Origin: Larix kaempferi
Taxonomy: Eukaryota > Streptophyta > Pinopsida > Pinales > Pinaceae
Length of the DNA: 64,000 bases
Direction of reading: 5' to 3'
Assembly (NCBI GenBank): GCA_027924585.1
Contig: BSBM01000151.1
Coordinates: forward strand, 9,085,501-9,149,500
Numbering within the stretch: the first letter of the stretch is position 1; every line of letters begins with the position of its first letter. The notes beneath the pieces are model-generated. The model saw only the letters and a list, made by a program, of their open reading frames with translations. It was not told the origin of the DNA and did not search any database. A program made the position numbers and the translations under genes. Below are positions 24,843 to 36,700 of the stretch, piece after piece.

Positions 24843-25044
24843 TATTCTTTGGTCTTCATCTGCATCACGATCATTTGGGTTTCATCTTGTACATCCATTC
24901 TGTCTCCATCATCTTTCTGCATACTGAAGGTTGTCCACACAGTCTCTGTGCATCATCATCACCAGTCCTTCGGTGAGTCTAGGAGAATCACTCAATCCTG
25001 GATATCTGAGATTATCAGTTGTACCATCTCTGCTATACAATTTG

Positions 25045-25480
25045 CTACCTGTCTGTTTCATCTACCAATGGGGTCCTCCCATACCTAGCTGAGATCTCAG
25101 ACGAGCAAAAGGGCACGACCATCTATTGACTGTCCTACTCTTCTGCCTATGGGATTTCTCCCATATCTGGCTGAGTATCTGGATTGTAGAGGCACCTATG
25201 CAACCACACGGCCAACTACTGACTGTTCTACTCATCTGCCTATGGGATTTCTCCCATATCTTGGCTGAGTAACTGGACTGCAGAGGCACCAGTGTGAACC
25301 CGACCAACTGCTGACTGTCCTACTCATCTGCCTATGGGATTTCTCCCATATCGGGCTGAGTAACTGGACTGCAGAAGGTATCTGGGTGAGCCCGACCAAC
25401 TGCTAACTGTTCTACTCATCTGCCTATGGGATTTCTCCCATATCTGGCTGAGTAATTGGACTGCAGAGGCACCTGGGCAC
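25045..25480. repeat. Tandem repeat, about 4-5 copies of ~93 bp with hairpin core
   Basis: Four clear copies start at about 25128, 25219, 25314 and 25407, with a degenerate one before them. Each contains 'ctgcctatgggatttctccc' followed by ATATC and GGCTGAGTA. The core TATGGGA-TTTC-TCCCATA is a perfect 7-bp hairpin. It lies in the 3' untranslated part of Copia B, between RNase H and PPT. Confidence 0.85.
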
Positions 25481-25501
25481 AACAGGGCAAGCATCTCAAT
25501 G

Positions 25502-25843
25502 TCACCTTTCCCTCTCAAGGAGGGATACGTTCTCTTCGACTCCAAGTCTTCCGCGAAAGTATTCGAACTTCACTCTGGGAAGAGCCTTGGTGAGAACATT
25601 TGTAGTCTGGTCGTCTGTCGGCACGTATTGTAACTCGACTGCACCTTTCTGCACCATATCACGAATGAAGTGATATCGAATATCGATATGCTTTGACGTG
25701 TCGTGAAATACAAGATTCACTGACATCTGCACACAGCTTTGGTTATCACAGTGAATCACGGTCGGCTCTGGAATCTGGCCGAACAATCCTACCAAGAGTT
25801 TACGAAGTCAAATTGCTTCTCAAGCTGCTATGCTAGCAGCCAT
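25502..25843 (-). pseudogene. Copia B RNase H C-terminal region, broken
   Basis: The minus-strand frame gives the C-terminal RNase H block of a Ty1/copia polyprotein: AASIAA, LRKLLVGLFGQ, HCDNQSC, DIRYHFIRD and the ending VEENVSLLERER. RNase H degrades the RNA strand during reverse transcription. Two TGA stops (25820-25822 and 25808-25810) replace the usual Cys and Trp codons, so the copy is dead. Upstream of 25843 the homology stops abruptly, and the RT next to it (26267 onward) already lacks its own RNase H. This indicates a junction of two different Copia elements. Confidence 0.8.
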
Positions 25844-26266
25844 GTTGTCACCCAAAACTGACATGCGTGTGCTGAAGCCCAAAAAGTGAACACACCAGCT
25901 CGATGACAACTCTCAAGAGAGAAGCCAATGTCACCACACTCCTCTCTTCCTCGCTTCAGGTTGGCTCTTCTCCAACTCAAGGGGGGTATCCCTAAGGTAG
26001 GATCGCTAAGGCAGGTGTAACAGAGGGCAAGGTGAACTGAAGAGGCTGCCTTAGAGAAACAATTGTAACAAAAAAGGTAATTTCAATTGAGTGATGGGAA
26101 AGACGGGAGGATCAGTCCTCGAGGAAAAGGCCAGTGCCAGTACCAGAAGGGAGAATGGAGTCAAAAGAGGACTCAAGGGGGTCTTGCGTTTCACACAAGT
26201 GAGATTGATCTAGTACGTTCCATAATCAAAGATGAGAAGAATATAAGTATAACCGACTACAGTCTA
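25844..26266. repeat. LTR-like fragment between two Copia remnants
   Basis: This has no Copia coding similarity. It contains 'aactcaaggggggtatccct' (about 25976), resembling the G-rich block inside gypsy LTRs at 3803 and 23463, so it is probably part of a retroelement LTR at a rearrangement junction. Confidence 0.35.
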
Positions 26267-27964
26267 TTACTCCCAAGTAATAGGTCCAGATCCTAGACTG
26301 AAAACATAACCTGCAGTAGACTTTCGATCATCAGGATCGCCGGCCCAATCTGAATCAGTGAAACCAACCAATAAAGGTTTCCCCCCTGTACTGTAATGAA
26401 TCCCGAACTGAATTGTACCTCGAATATATCGAAGTATTCTTTTAGCTGCTTTCCAGTGACTTTCATGAGGTGTTTGCATATAACGGGCAACATGACCAAT
26501 GGCAAAGAAAAGGTCAGGACGGGAATGAGTCAAGTATAAGAGACTACCAACAAGCTGACGATACAAGGTGGCATCTACTTCAGGTGAAGGACAAGTGGCA
26601 GAAAGTTTGACTCCGGACTGGAAGGGAGAAGGGGCTGGTGTACAATCTTCCATGTGAAAGCGACGAAGAAGGTCACAAGCATACTTAGATTGAGAAAGAA
26701 AGATTCCTTCTTTGGTTTGCAGGACTTGGAGACCAAGAAAATAATGCAAATGTCCTAAGTCTGACATTTCAAAATTTTGCTTAAGACTGGATTTCACATG
26801 GGTTATAAGCGTAGGGTCACTACCAGTAAGAATAAGGTTATCAACATATAGAACAAGTATGATGAGATGGTTTCCTACTTTCTTGGTATAGACATTGGGG
26901 TCAGAATGGCATCTAGAAAAACCAGTGTCAAGGAGAAAGCTATCCATTTTGGCATACCAAGCTCGAGGAGCTTGCTAAAGGCCATATAAGGATTTCTTAA
27001 GGCGGCAGACAAGACTAGAGTTATTCTGAACATATCCAGGAGGTTGTTCCATGTAAATTTCCTCCTGTAAATCACCATGTAAGAAGGCAGACTTGACATC
27101 CATTTGATGGACTTCCCAGTTATGTAAGGCCGCAAGGGAAAGAACAAGGTGGATGGAGTTCATTTTTGCGACAGGAGCAAAGGTTTCATTGTAGTCAATC
27201 CCTTCAACTTGGGAAAAACCTTTGGCAACTAACCTTGCCTTAAGTCTTTCAACACTTCCATCTGATGCATACTTAATTCTGTAGACCCATTTACACCTGA
27301 CAAGTTTTCTTCCTTTTGGAAGAGGTACAAGATCCCAAGTATCGTTCGCCATCAAGGAACGATATTCTTCATCCATAGCTGCATCCCAATCTGGATTTCC
27401 TGAAGCTTCTACAAAGGTTTCTGGATCATGATTCTCGGAAACTTGAGCCAAAAGAGAAGGGGCTCGCTGAAACTGAGACCGTGTTCGACGTTGATCTCTA
27501 GGATCATGGGCAAGATCACCAGCTGCTTCACATGTTGAACGGACCCATCGAGGAAGCACTTGTGCTAGTGCAACTGGAGGAACATGAGCTGGTGGAGGTG
27601 GATTTTCATCCTCACTGTCATCATCAGAAACTGGAGTTGGAAACCTGTCAAGGAAGTTGGAAGAAGAAGAAGAAGGCACAATTGCCGAATCAGGCTCGCA
27701 GGCCAAAGATGACACAATCGCCGAGTTAGGCTCGCAGGACAAGAGATTTTCATCAAATTTAACATCTCTTCTAATGATTACATCATGAGAATGTGGTTGA
27801 AGAAGTCTATAACCTTTTACATCTTCAGAATATCCAACAAATATGCATTTTTCAGTTTTAGGCTGCAATGCTTTCCGTTTTTCATCCGGAATGTGAGCCC
27901 ATGCTTCACTATCAAACACACGGAAGTGACTTACATCAGGTTTAGTTTTACTCCATGCTTCTTC
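26267..27964 (-). pseudogene. Copia A reverse transcriptase and integrase C-terminus, broken
   Basis: Minus-strand Copia polyprotein. From 27964 downward it holds the integrase C-terminal part (EAWSKTKPDVSHFRVFDSEA), the linker, and RT motifs (WDLVPLPKGRKLVRCKWVYR, then KARLVAKGF, then MDVKSAFLHGDL). It continues LVLYVDNLILTG, then HYFLGLQV and the RNase H start STAGYVFSLGSGPITWE. The usual catalytic YVDD is YVDN, a G-to-A type change. An in-frame TAG at 26975-26977 replaces the Lys of GLKQAPRAWY. The frame ends at the GAG TAA junction near 26274. The 5' half continues at 37414-38279 across the inserted element. Confidence 0.9.
27960..27964. repeat. Left target-site duplication TCTTC
   Basis: TCTTC occurs here and at 37414-37418, directly flanking the element 27965-37413. 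Removing the element and one copy restores the Copia A reading TPEEAWS across the site. Confidence 0.9.
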
Positions 27965-30900
27965 TGTTGACACTGAGAGGGGGGGTGAATCAGTGTAAAG
28001 CCAATTTTGAACTTTTTCTTAGCTTGACACAGATAACTACCAATACATCAATCCAACATCTTTCATATCATCATTCACATAGCATAAGCATTTAGATTAT
28101 CAGAAACCATAACACAACACAATATAATTTTGTAATCTTTTGTATTATTTTGTCCGGCTACAACCGTTAGGCGAAATCAGCACCTACTGATAAATAGAGC
28201 ACCTACTCTTAATCCAGGACCCTGCCTAGTTTTCTTAGACCCTGCTAAGAAGGGTTTGAGGTATCCTAACCTCAAGAGCAAGTCAAGCTTGCATTTACAA
28301 TTAAGGTTCACTATCTGACATCTCTGTCACATCATCAACACTGCTCATCACATCAACTCTGCCGAAATTCTGCTGCTCATAGATCTCTAGTCAATCTCTG
28401 CTGGTCAATATTTCTGATTAACACTGCTGCAACACTCTTCACTGTTGCTCATCACGGTCTGCTCAACAAACTCTGCTTTGCTCATCAATCACTGCTCAAG
28501 AAGCCTCATGAATACACATGTCAAGTCTGCTATTGCCATGCCAATTGTCATCTAATCATCATGTCTTTTGCTGTAGGTGTATCACCATTGTCTGGTTCAC
28601 TTGGTTGCTGGTCCTATCTTTTGCTGCAAGTTCATTTGATTGTATCATCAACAAGTTAGGGCTGTCAATACTAGAGCTGTCTTGGACTTCAAAGATCCAA
28701 ATACTTTATCCACAACTTCTAGGGCTGTCATCAGCCTCAACTGTGCATCACTCTTATTCATCATCAAAGTGCACAGTGTATGTCTTTAAGGCTGTTCACA
28801 CTTCTCCAATTCTGCTCTCATCAACTAGGTGATAAACCTGATTCACAACCTGGGTCAGAAGACTCAGAACTATCCACAAATCTGCTACAAGTCTGCTTTA
28901 CTTCAATTCTTCAAGTCTTAAACAAGGTTTGTCATTTCTCAAAACTGCTCCACAAACAGGTGCATTACAGAAGACTTCATGCTCTTCTAGCTGTCCAAAT
29001 CACTGTGTATTACACATCCCTTTGTATATCTTAATGCACATCACTGTGTATACTAAGCATGTCACTGTGGCAACATCAAGTCTCGTGCACTGTCATCTCT
29101 GTGGATGTATATATATATATCTTTCACTTTACTGATCAGTACATACATTGTTCATTTTTAATAAACCATCAATCAGCATTATCCCAACATAGAAAAGTGT
29201 CCTCAAAGTGCTGACTGCTTTTACAATTGCTAGAAGCTACTAGTAATTCATACAGTAGATAAATAAAGACCAAAGAAAATGCAATATTATCTGCCCAGTG
29301 TAAAAGCTTGCAGCATATCCACGCCTACTAGTTTAATTCAAGATAAAATAGCATAACAACAACACCTAGGTTTGTGCAGCAGCAAGGGCTGCCTGTGTAG
29401 CAAGGGCTGCAACTTTTCTCTCAAGTTCATCTTTCTTTGCACTCACAACCTTATCAACTCAGCCCAGCAACTTCAAGCAATGCAAAACAATCAGAAATTT
29501 CAATCAGACTTTTGCCATACCTTTTCTTCAAGACCTTAACAAGCTTCACCCATACTTATAGAACTGTTTCACCGAATTCTGCTCCTCAGTAGACTGTGTA
29601 TATCAGCCTGCTGCTTGTTCATCTTTTACCCACTTAAACAGAGCTGATATGGGATAGATGATGTTTGAAGTGTACAGGAAGACCTTGCTCAACAAAGGAA
29701 TTAAAACAGTCAAATAGCATATAAATATCAGATCTGGAAATGTCGTCCTGTAGGTGGCAGATTTGCCTCAATATTTGCTGTAGGTTGCTCTCTTTCACGC
29801 CCCACTGAAGTTGGTGTTCATGAATATATTATAGTGCTTCAAGATGCCTTCAGATCCAGATGTCTGTAGAAGACCACCAACAAAGAAAAATATGTGCAGC
29901 AGTAAACAAGTACAAGGAAGTCCTCTTTACAGCTACCATTTCCAGATCTTCTTGCTTGCTAATGTTCCAGTCACTACTTGGGTCGATTTTCTCCTGGCAG
30001 TACACATTAACAGAATGATAAACCACGATCTCCCAAGTGTAAATCACAGCTCCAATCAATAGATCGAGCTAGAAAAGATAGATCCCTGCCCAGCAAGTGA
30101 AATCGCTGCTAAATGGAGTGGGACGTTGCCAAATACACTGTTGTACAAGTAGCCCTTATGCACAGTCAAGTTCTGCTAAAGGATCAATCAGATGCAGCCA
30201 CAAACACTCCTCAAACCTAGTCATAAGCATCCTACTCTAGAAGTCAACCTCGATCCAAAAGGAGCTCTAGAATTTGTCTCAGACTGTCACAAACTTTCCT
30301 CAGTGACAAACTCAAATTCGATGCTATAGTTTTCAATAGGTTCGCTTTCAGTTGTAAGAATGTTCCAAAACTGAGTTTAATCATTCTAAAACATTTGCTA
30401 ATATGCCTCCACAAACAGCTGCTCCTGCGTTTTCCACAGTGGTCATACCCGAGATCTGTTCTCCCTTTCGAAATGTGTAGCATTCTTCAGGCATCAAGTC
30501 AAATTCATTTCAGCGTGACTGTGTATGCTTGCTGCAGTTATCACTGTAAAAATTCGGATGCCCTAGAAGACAGATTTTGTGTCTCTTGTAGCCCGAAAAT
30601 CAGAGAATATTTCAAAAGACTTGCTGCTGTAGCTATGCTTTAATGATCTGATGTTACATCCTTAACGTCTGCAGCAAAACTTGGAAAATCTCAGACCTTT
30701 AAGAGCTGCTGTAGGAGCCTGAGGACAAAGACTGCTGTAGAAAATGACCAGCCCTAAATCTCTGCTGCTCCACAGACAATTTCCACACAAAACGAGCTGC
30801 TCCCAAAAAAAAATTTCCACTGCTCCTGCGGCTGCCTCAGAGATGGCCGAAATTTCCATCTCAAAAATGAAGAGTTGCGTGGGGTATTTATACTAGTTTT

Positions 30901-31612
30901 TCCTCCATAATTTTAGGGCCGACATACATATTTAATTTATTTTTAATGGGGCCGACATACTATAAAAATATTTTATTATTTTTTTTTAATAAAACTTTGA
31001 CTGAGCCGACTTTGTGTTTGACTGAGCTGACTTATAATTTTCGTTGGGTCAACTTCAAAAATTAATATCTCATCAACCATGAGGAACCACGTGACGTGCC
31101 ACCTACCGTTGGAAAGGGCATGACGAGGGCTATCATCTTATGAGGGTCTTGCTTGCATTGACAAGATCCTTTACTCATATTTTCTTCAATTTGTGCAGGC
31201 CATCATGAAATGACTTGAATTCTTCTTGATGGCTTCTTCACGAACTTTTATGGTATAAAGAGCTTCATGCAGGGTCAATGGGTGCAAGATATTCCTTGTG
31301 CACTTAGGACCATCTTCAAGAATTATCATCTCCATCAAGGCTCATCATTTCCATCTAACCATATCAATTGCCAGTAGTGGGTTCCATGACCTTTGCAAGG
31401 TCATCAGGGTCTTCATCAAGGGTTCCAAGACTTCATGGGCTTCTCCATTGTCTGCCAAGGCTTCGGGATTATCTCTAGGGTCTTCAGCATCATCAGCAGG
31501 GCTTCTTCAAGAGTTTCAACAAAGTGGTGATATCAAGACCATGTTGGCATCAATGACAATTTCATCAACAATCTCCCAGACCATGTTGGCATCAATGACA
31601 ATTTCATCAACA
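27965..31612 (-). repeat. 3' LTR of the gag-only element
   Basis: 3,648 bp, from TGTTGACACTGAG to CATTTCATCAACA-type end (TTTCATCAACA). It has a constant offset of 5,800 to the other LTR until a poly-A tract near 30800, where the other copy has one extra A. One substitution was noticed at 31311 (C here, G at 37112). Small open frames inside occur identically in both LTRs and look non-coding. An (AT)n stretch lies at about 29107-29120. Confidence 0.95.
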
Positions 31613-31626
31613 GTCTCCCCCTTTGT
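31613..31626 (-). other. Polypurine tract of the gag-only element
   Basis: The minus strand reads GACAAAGGGGGAGAC, directly before the LTR start TGTTGATGAAATTG. More CTCCCCC-type runs follow to about 31710, as is usual for these elements. Confidence 0.85.
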
Positions 31627-31895
31627 CATTGATGACAACAACTCATGCTCCCCCTATGAGCATACTCCCCTTTTGTCTTCATCTCTCCCTTTGTCTTCAT
31701 CTCTCCCCCTTTGGCATCAATGGCAAAGGGTGCCCACATACCTGTCTCTGAAATCTTTGATCACTGTTGACTGCTCCCCCTGTCAATATGCACGATCCTA
31801 GGACCTGTCTCTATGCCTGGAGTACCCATCCTTTCTCCTTTGAGTTCATTCTCCAGCCTCATGAACTCAAGGTGTGCTAAGGTCTTTGAGAGACC

Positions 31896-32801
31896 TTACA
31901 CTTGGCTTGCCATATGGCAGCCATCCTCCCTGCTCTGATCAACTTCTCCTAACCGCAATTGCTCGGTCTTCCTCATCCATACCTGCTTCTTGACATCTGT
32001 TCTTTGAGCATTTGTTCCTTCATTGTCCTTGCTGGTTTTCTTGGCTGAGCTATATGTTAGTCTTCTCATATCATTCCAACAGTTTTGTGCTTTGTGCCCA
32101 AATTTGTTGCATGACCAGCACCTAACTGAGCTGTTGGAACTTCCAATACTTCTTAGATCCACTTCATTTCTCCATGCCTGAGCATACCCCTGACTGTAGG
32201 CATTTGTCTTCTGATCTTCAAATCTTCTTGCTGATATGTATGAAGCACTCCTTCTTGGTTGACTTCTTTGACTGGCACATTCATGGGCTTTGTGTCCAAA
32301 CCCTTTGCAGGAGTAGCATCTCACTGTGCGACATGTGGCAGCAACATGTCCGACTTGATTGCATGTCCAACATCTAACTGAGACATTGGGGCTTCCAGCC
32401 CTTCTTCTTTCATAGAACCTGCAATCCATAGCCTTATGACCAAAGTTAGAACAACAATAACAATAACCATTGAAGCCACTTTCATACCTGAGTCTTGGAG
32501 TTGTTTCCTTTATGAAGTTGCTTTGATGAACAGACCTAACTCCTTGTTTCATCTTTGAACTTCCAAACTCCTTGTTGTCATGCACAGGTGCCTGGGGAGC
32601 AGCTTTGGACGTTGATGGACCTGCTACATGAGTCTTCAGAGACCACGTGACATCTTCAAGTTTTTCTTTGTTCTTCTTGTAACCAAGACCAGTTTTGTCG
32701 AGCGGAGATCTTTGGCAATCTAAGATCTTATCTAGGACAATTGAACTGTCTTGGAGCTTGACCAAGGCTTCATTTTTTTTTACCTTTCTTCCTGAGACCA
32801 A
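31896..32801 (-). CDS. Gag C-terminal part with four CCHC zinc knuckles
   Basis: This 301-codon frame carries the nucleocapsid-like half of Copia-type Gag. Near its start is ILDCQRSPLDKTGLGY, a motif well known in plant Copia gag proteins. Four CX2CX4HX4C knuckles follow: CYCCSNFGHKAMDC, CWTCNQVGHVAATC, CYSCKGFGHKAHEC and CWSCNKFGHKAQNC. They would bind the element RNA during packaging. The frame overlaps the upstream gag frame by about 30 bp but is in a different phase. The switch falls at an A-run (TTTTTTTTT on the plus strand near 32776). Either a frameshift mutation separated one gene into two, or ribosomes or the copying enzyme slip there. The listed ATG is probably not the true start; the protein most likely continues from the 32770-33702 frame. 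Confidence 0.85.
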   Translation of the reverse strand: MVSGRKVKKNEALVKLQDSSIVLDKILDCQRSPLDKTGLGYKKNKEKLEDVTWSLKTHVAGPSTSKAAPQAPVHDNKEFGSSKMKQGVRSVHQSNFIKETTPRLRYESGFNGYCYCCSNFGHKAMDCRFYERRRAGSPNVSVRCWTCNQVGHVAATCRTVRCYSCKGFGHKAHECASQRSQPRRSASYISARRFEDQKTNAYSQGYAQAWRNEVDLRSIGSSNSSVRCWSCNKFGHKAQNCWNDMRRLTYSSAKKTSKDNEGTNAQRTDVKKQVWMRKTEQLRLGEVDQSREDGCHMASQV

Positions 32802-33702
32802 CTACCTCCATCTCCAGCTTCTGGACTGTTTCCTCCTTTTCGTCTAGCTGTCTTTTCAAGATTTCTTCTGTCCTCTTGGCTTCCTCCAGCTGAGTCTTCA
32901 AGTCATGACTTGCTTCTTCAAGTATTTTTGAATCTTTATCATGGTTCTTTTGTTCTAGGGTTAGATCGATCAAATCAATCTTTAGCTGTTCCTTTTCTAC
33001 TTCCTTTTCCTTCAGCAATTTCAGCCAACCTACTCCTTCATGCTTAAGTTTCTTAAGCAACTCCTTTAGTTCAACATTCTGCTTTTGGAGATTATCCATA
33101 TAATCAAAGGTTGTCGTCCTAAACATCTTGTAATCAGATTGATTAAGATCAACTTTGTTCAAGAACCAATCAGCTCTGAGGTCTATGTGGCATACATAGT
33201 TTATAATTCTCTGTTTAGCTTTCAACATTGCTTCATCATCATCTGTCAGAACCTTCTCAATTTCATCACACAAGCTATCATAATCACAAGAGTCCATACC
33301 TTTACTAGAGTCCTCTTCCTGTTTATCTTCTTCTTGATTTAGCTCTTCTGGGGGCTTGTCTTCTGATTTCTGATATGTCTTTTCGGGTTCTGGTCTTGCC
33401 TTCTGATACTCACTCTCCAGCTTGAACCATAGGTCTTTTGCTGAAGTGTACTCTCCTACACTTTCCTTCACTGAGCTAGGAAGTCCATCCATGAGGAACT
33501 TCAAGGCTGTAGTGTTGTCCTTCTTCGCTTCCTTCTGTGCAGCTGATTTCCCTTTCTTGTTTGATGGAGCGGGTGGATTGATGACAATTTCCCAAATCCC
33601 AAACTTCTTCAGATAAGCCTTCATTTTGCTTCTCCAACTGAAATAATCTGCAATATCAAGTACAGGCACGTCATTGCTTGATGACTCTTTCTTTTCCTCC
33701 AT
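32770..33702 (-). CDS. Gag N-terminal part, UBN2 domain with coiled coil
   Basis: A 310-codon frame starting MEEKKESSSNDVPVL 63 bp inside the PBS side. The first 110 residues match the Copia gag UBN2 layout: YFSWRSKMKAYLKKFGIWEIV, then TTALKFLMDGLPSSV, then SAKDLWFKLESEYQ. A long acidic and Lys/Glu-rich segment follows, with heptad-like spacing (about residues 195-305), suggesting a coiled coil used in particle assembly. It ends in a lysine-rich tail (LRKKGKKK) encoded by the homopolymer where the frame changes to the zinc-knuckle part. No stop interrupts it, in keeping with a young copy. It is preceded by the PBS and not by other genes. Confidence 0.87.
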   Translation of the reverse strand: MEEKKESSSNDVPVLDIADYFSWRSKMKAYLKKFGIWEIVINPPAPSNKKGKSAAQKEAKKDNTTALKFLMDGLPSSVKESVGEYTSAKDLWFKLESEYQKARPEPEKTYQKSEDKPPEELNQEEDKQEEDSSKGMDSCDYDSLCDEIEKVLTDDDEAMLKAKQRIINYVCHIDLRADWFLNKVDLNQSDYKMFRTTTFDYMDNLQKQNVELKELLKKLKHEGVGWLKLLKEKEVEKEQLKIDLIDLTLEQKNHDKDSKILEEASHDLKTQLEEAKRTEEILKRQLDEKEETVQKLEMEVVGLRKKGKKK

Positions 33703-33750
33703 AGTGTCTAAGGATCTCCTTCAAGCTTGCTAGGCTCGTGACGAAGGCCC

Positions 33751-33762
33751 GCTCTGATACCA
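33751..33762 (-). other. Primer binding site of the gag-only element
   Basis: The minus strand reads TGGTATCAGAGC, complementary to the 3' end of initiator methionine tRNA. Two bases (33763-33764) separate it from the LTR. Confidence 0.92.
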
Positions 33763-33764
33763 AT

Positions 33765-36700
33765 TGTTGACACTGAGAGGGGGGGTGAATCAGTGTAAAG
33801 CCAATTTTGAACTTTTTCTTAGCTTGACACAGATAACTACCAATACATCAATCCAACATCTTTCATATCATCATTCACATAGCATAAGCATTTAGATTAT
33901 CAGAAACCATAACACAACACAATATAATTTTGTAATCTTTTGTATTATTTTGTCCGGCTACAACCGTTAGGCGAAATCAGCACCTACTGATAAATAGAGC
34001 ACCTACTCTTAATCCAGGACCCTGCCTAGTTTTCTTAGACCCTGCTAAGAAGGGTTTGAGGTATCCTAACCTCAAGAGCAAGTCAAGCTTGCATTTACAA
34101 TTAAGGTTCACTATCTGACATCTCTGTCACATCATCAACACTGCTCATCACATCAACTCTGCCGAAATTCTGCTGCTCATAGATCTCTAGTCAATCTCTG
34201 CTGGTCAATATTTCTGATTAACACTGCTGCAACACTCTTCACTGTTGCTCATCACGGTCTGCTCAACAAACTCTGCTTTGCTCATCAATCACTGCTCAAG
34301 AAGCCTCATGAATACACATGTCAAGTCTGCTATTGCCATGCCAATTGTCATCTAATCATCATGTCTTTTGCTGTAGGTGTATCACCATTGTCTGGTTCAC
34401 TTGGTTGCTGGTCCTATCTTTTGCTGCAAGTTCATTTGATTGTATCATCAACAAGTTAGGGCTGTCAATACTAGAGCTGTCTTGGACTTCAAAGATCCAA
34501 ATACTTTATCCACAACTTCTAGGGCTGTCATCAGCCTCAACTGTGCATCACTCTTATTCATCATCAAAGTGCACAGTGTATGTCTTTAAGGCTGTTCACA
34601 CTTCTCCAATTCTGCTCTCATCAACTAGGTGATAAACCTGATTCACAACCTGGGTCAGAAGACTCAGAACTATCCACAAATCTGCTACAAGTCTGCTTTA
34701 CTTCAATTCTTCAAGTCTTAAACAAGGTTTGTCATTTCTCAAAACTGCTCCACAAACAGGTGCATTACAGAAGACTTCATGCTCTTCTAGCTGTCCAAAT
34801 CACTGTGTATTACACATCCCTTTGTATATCTTAATGCACATCACTGTGTATACTAAGCATGTCACTGTGGCAACATCAAGTCTCGTGCACTGTCATCTCT
34901 GTGGATGTATATATATATATCTTTCACTTTACTGATCAGTACATACATTGTTCATTTTTAATAAACCATCAATCAGCATTATCCCAACATAGAAAAGTGT
35001 CCTCAAAGTGCTGACTGCTTTTACAATTGCTAGAAGCTACTAGTAATTCATACAGTAGATAAATAAAGACCAAAGAAAATGCAATATTATCTGCCCAGTG
35101 TAAAAGCTTGCAGCATATCCACGCCTACTAGTTTAATTCAAGATAAAATAGCATAACAACAACACCTAGGTTTGTGCAGCAGCAAGGGCTGCCTGTGTAG
35201 CAAGGGCTGCAACTTTTCTCTCAAGTTCATCTTTCTTTGCACTCACAACCTTATCAACTCAGCCCAGCAACTTCAAGCAATGCAAAACAATCAGAAATTT
35301 CAATCAGACTTTTGCCATACCTTTTCTTCAAGACCTTAACAAGCTTCACCCATACTTATAGAACTGTTTCACCGAATTCTGCTCCTCAGTAGACTGTGTA
35401 TATCAGCCTGCTGCTTGTTCATCTTTTACCCACTTAAACAGAGCTGATATGGGATAGATGATGTTTGAAGTGTACAGGAAGACCTTGCTCAACAAAGGAA
35501 TTAAAACAGTCAAATAGCATATAAATATCAGATCTGGAAATGTCGTCCTGTAGGTGGCAGATTTGCCTCAATATTTGCTGTAGGTTGCTCTCTTTCACGC
35601 CCCACTGAAGTTGGTGTTCATGAATATATTATAGTGCTTCAAGATGCCTTCAGATCCAGATGTCTGTAGAAGACCACCAACAAAGAAAAATATGTGCAGC
35701 AGTAAACAAGTACAAGGAAGTCCTCTTTACAGCTACCATTTCCAGATCTTCTTGCTTGCTAATGTTCCAGTCACTACTTGGGTCGATTTTCTCCTGGCAG
35801 TACACATTAACAGAATGATAAACCACGATCTCCCAAGTGTAAATCACAGCTCCAATCAATAGATCGAGCTAGAAAAGATAGATCCCTGCCCAGCAAGTGA
35901 AATCGCTGCTAAATGGAGTGGGACGTTGCCAAATACACTGTTGTACAAGTAGCCCTTATGCACAGTCAAGTTCTGCTAAAGGATCAATCAGATGCAGCCA
36001 CAAACACTCCTCAAACCTAGTCATAAGCATCCTACTCTAGAAGTCAACCTCGATCCAAAAGGAGCTCTAGAATTTGTCTCAGACTGTCACAAACTTTCCT
36101 CAGTGACAAACTCAAATTCGATGCTATAGTTTTCAATAGGTTCGCTTTCAGTTGTAAGAATGTTCCAAAACTGAGTTTAATCATTCTAAAACATTTGCTA
36201 ATATGCCTCCACAAACAGCTGCTCCTGCGTTTTCCACAGTGGTCATACCCGAGATCTGTTCTCCCTTTCGAAATGTGTAGCATTCTTCAGGCATCAAGTC
36301 AAATTCATTTCAGCGTGACTGTGTATGCTTGCTGCAGTTATCACTGTAAAAATTCGGATGCCCTAGAAGACAGATTTTGTGTCTCTTGTAGCCCGAAAAT
36401 CAGAGAATATTTCAAAAGACTTGCTGCTGTAGCTATGCTTTAATGATCTGATGTTACATCCTTAACGTCTGCAGCAAAACTTGGAAAATCTCAGACCTTT
36501 AAGAGCTGCTGTAGGAGCCTGAGGACAAAGACTGCTGTAGAAAATGACCAGCCCTAAATCTCTGCTGCTCCACAGACAATTTCCACACAAAACGAGCTGC
36601 TCCCAAAAAAAAAATTTCCACTGCTCCTGCGGCTGCCTCAGAGATGGCCGAAATTTCCATCTCAAAAATGAAGAGTTGCGTGGGGTATTTATACTAGTTT

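Noticed and set aside
25045-25480. CRISPR-like spaced repeats
   Set aside because: Units are contiguous ~93-bp tandem copies without unique spacers, in plant retroelement DNA.
28518-31801. Several open frames within 27965-31612, duplicated at 34318-37467
   Set aside because: They are identical in both LTRs only because the LTRs are identical, and they have no domains or family motifs. Treated as LTR sequence.
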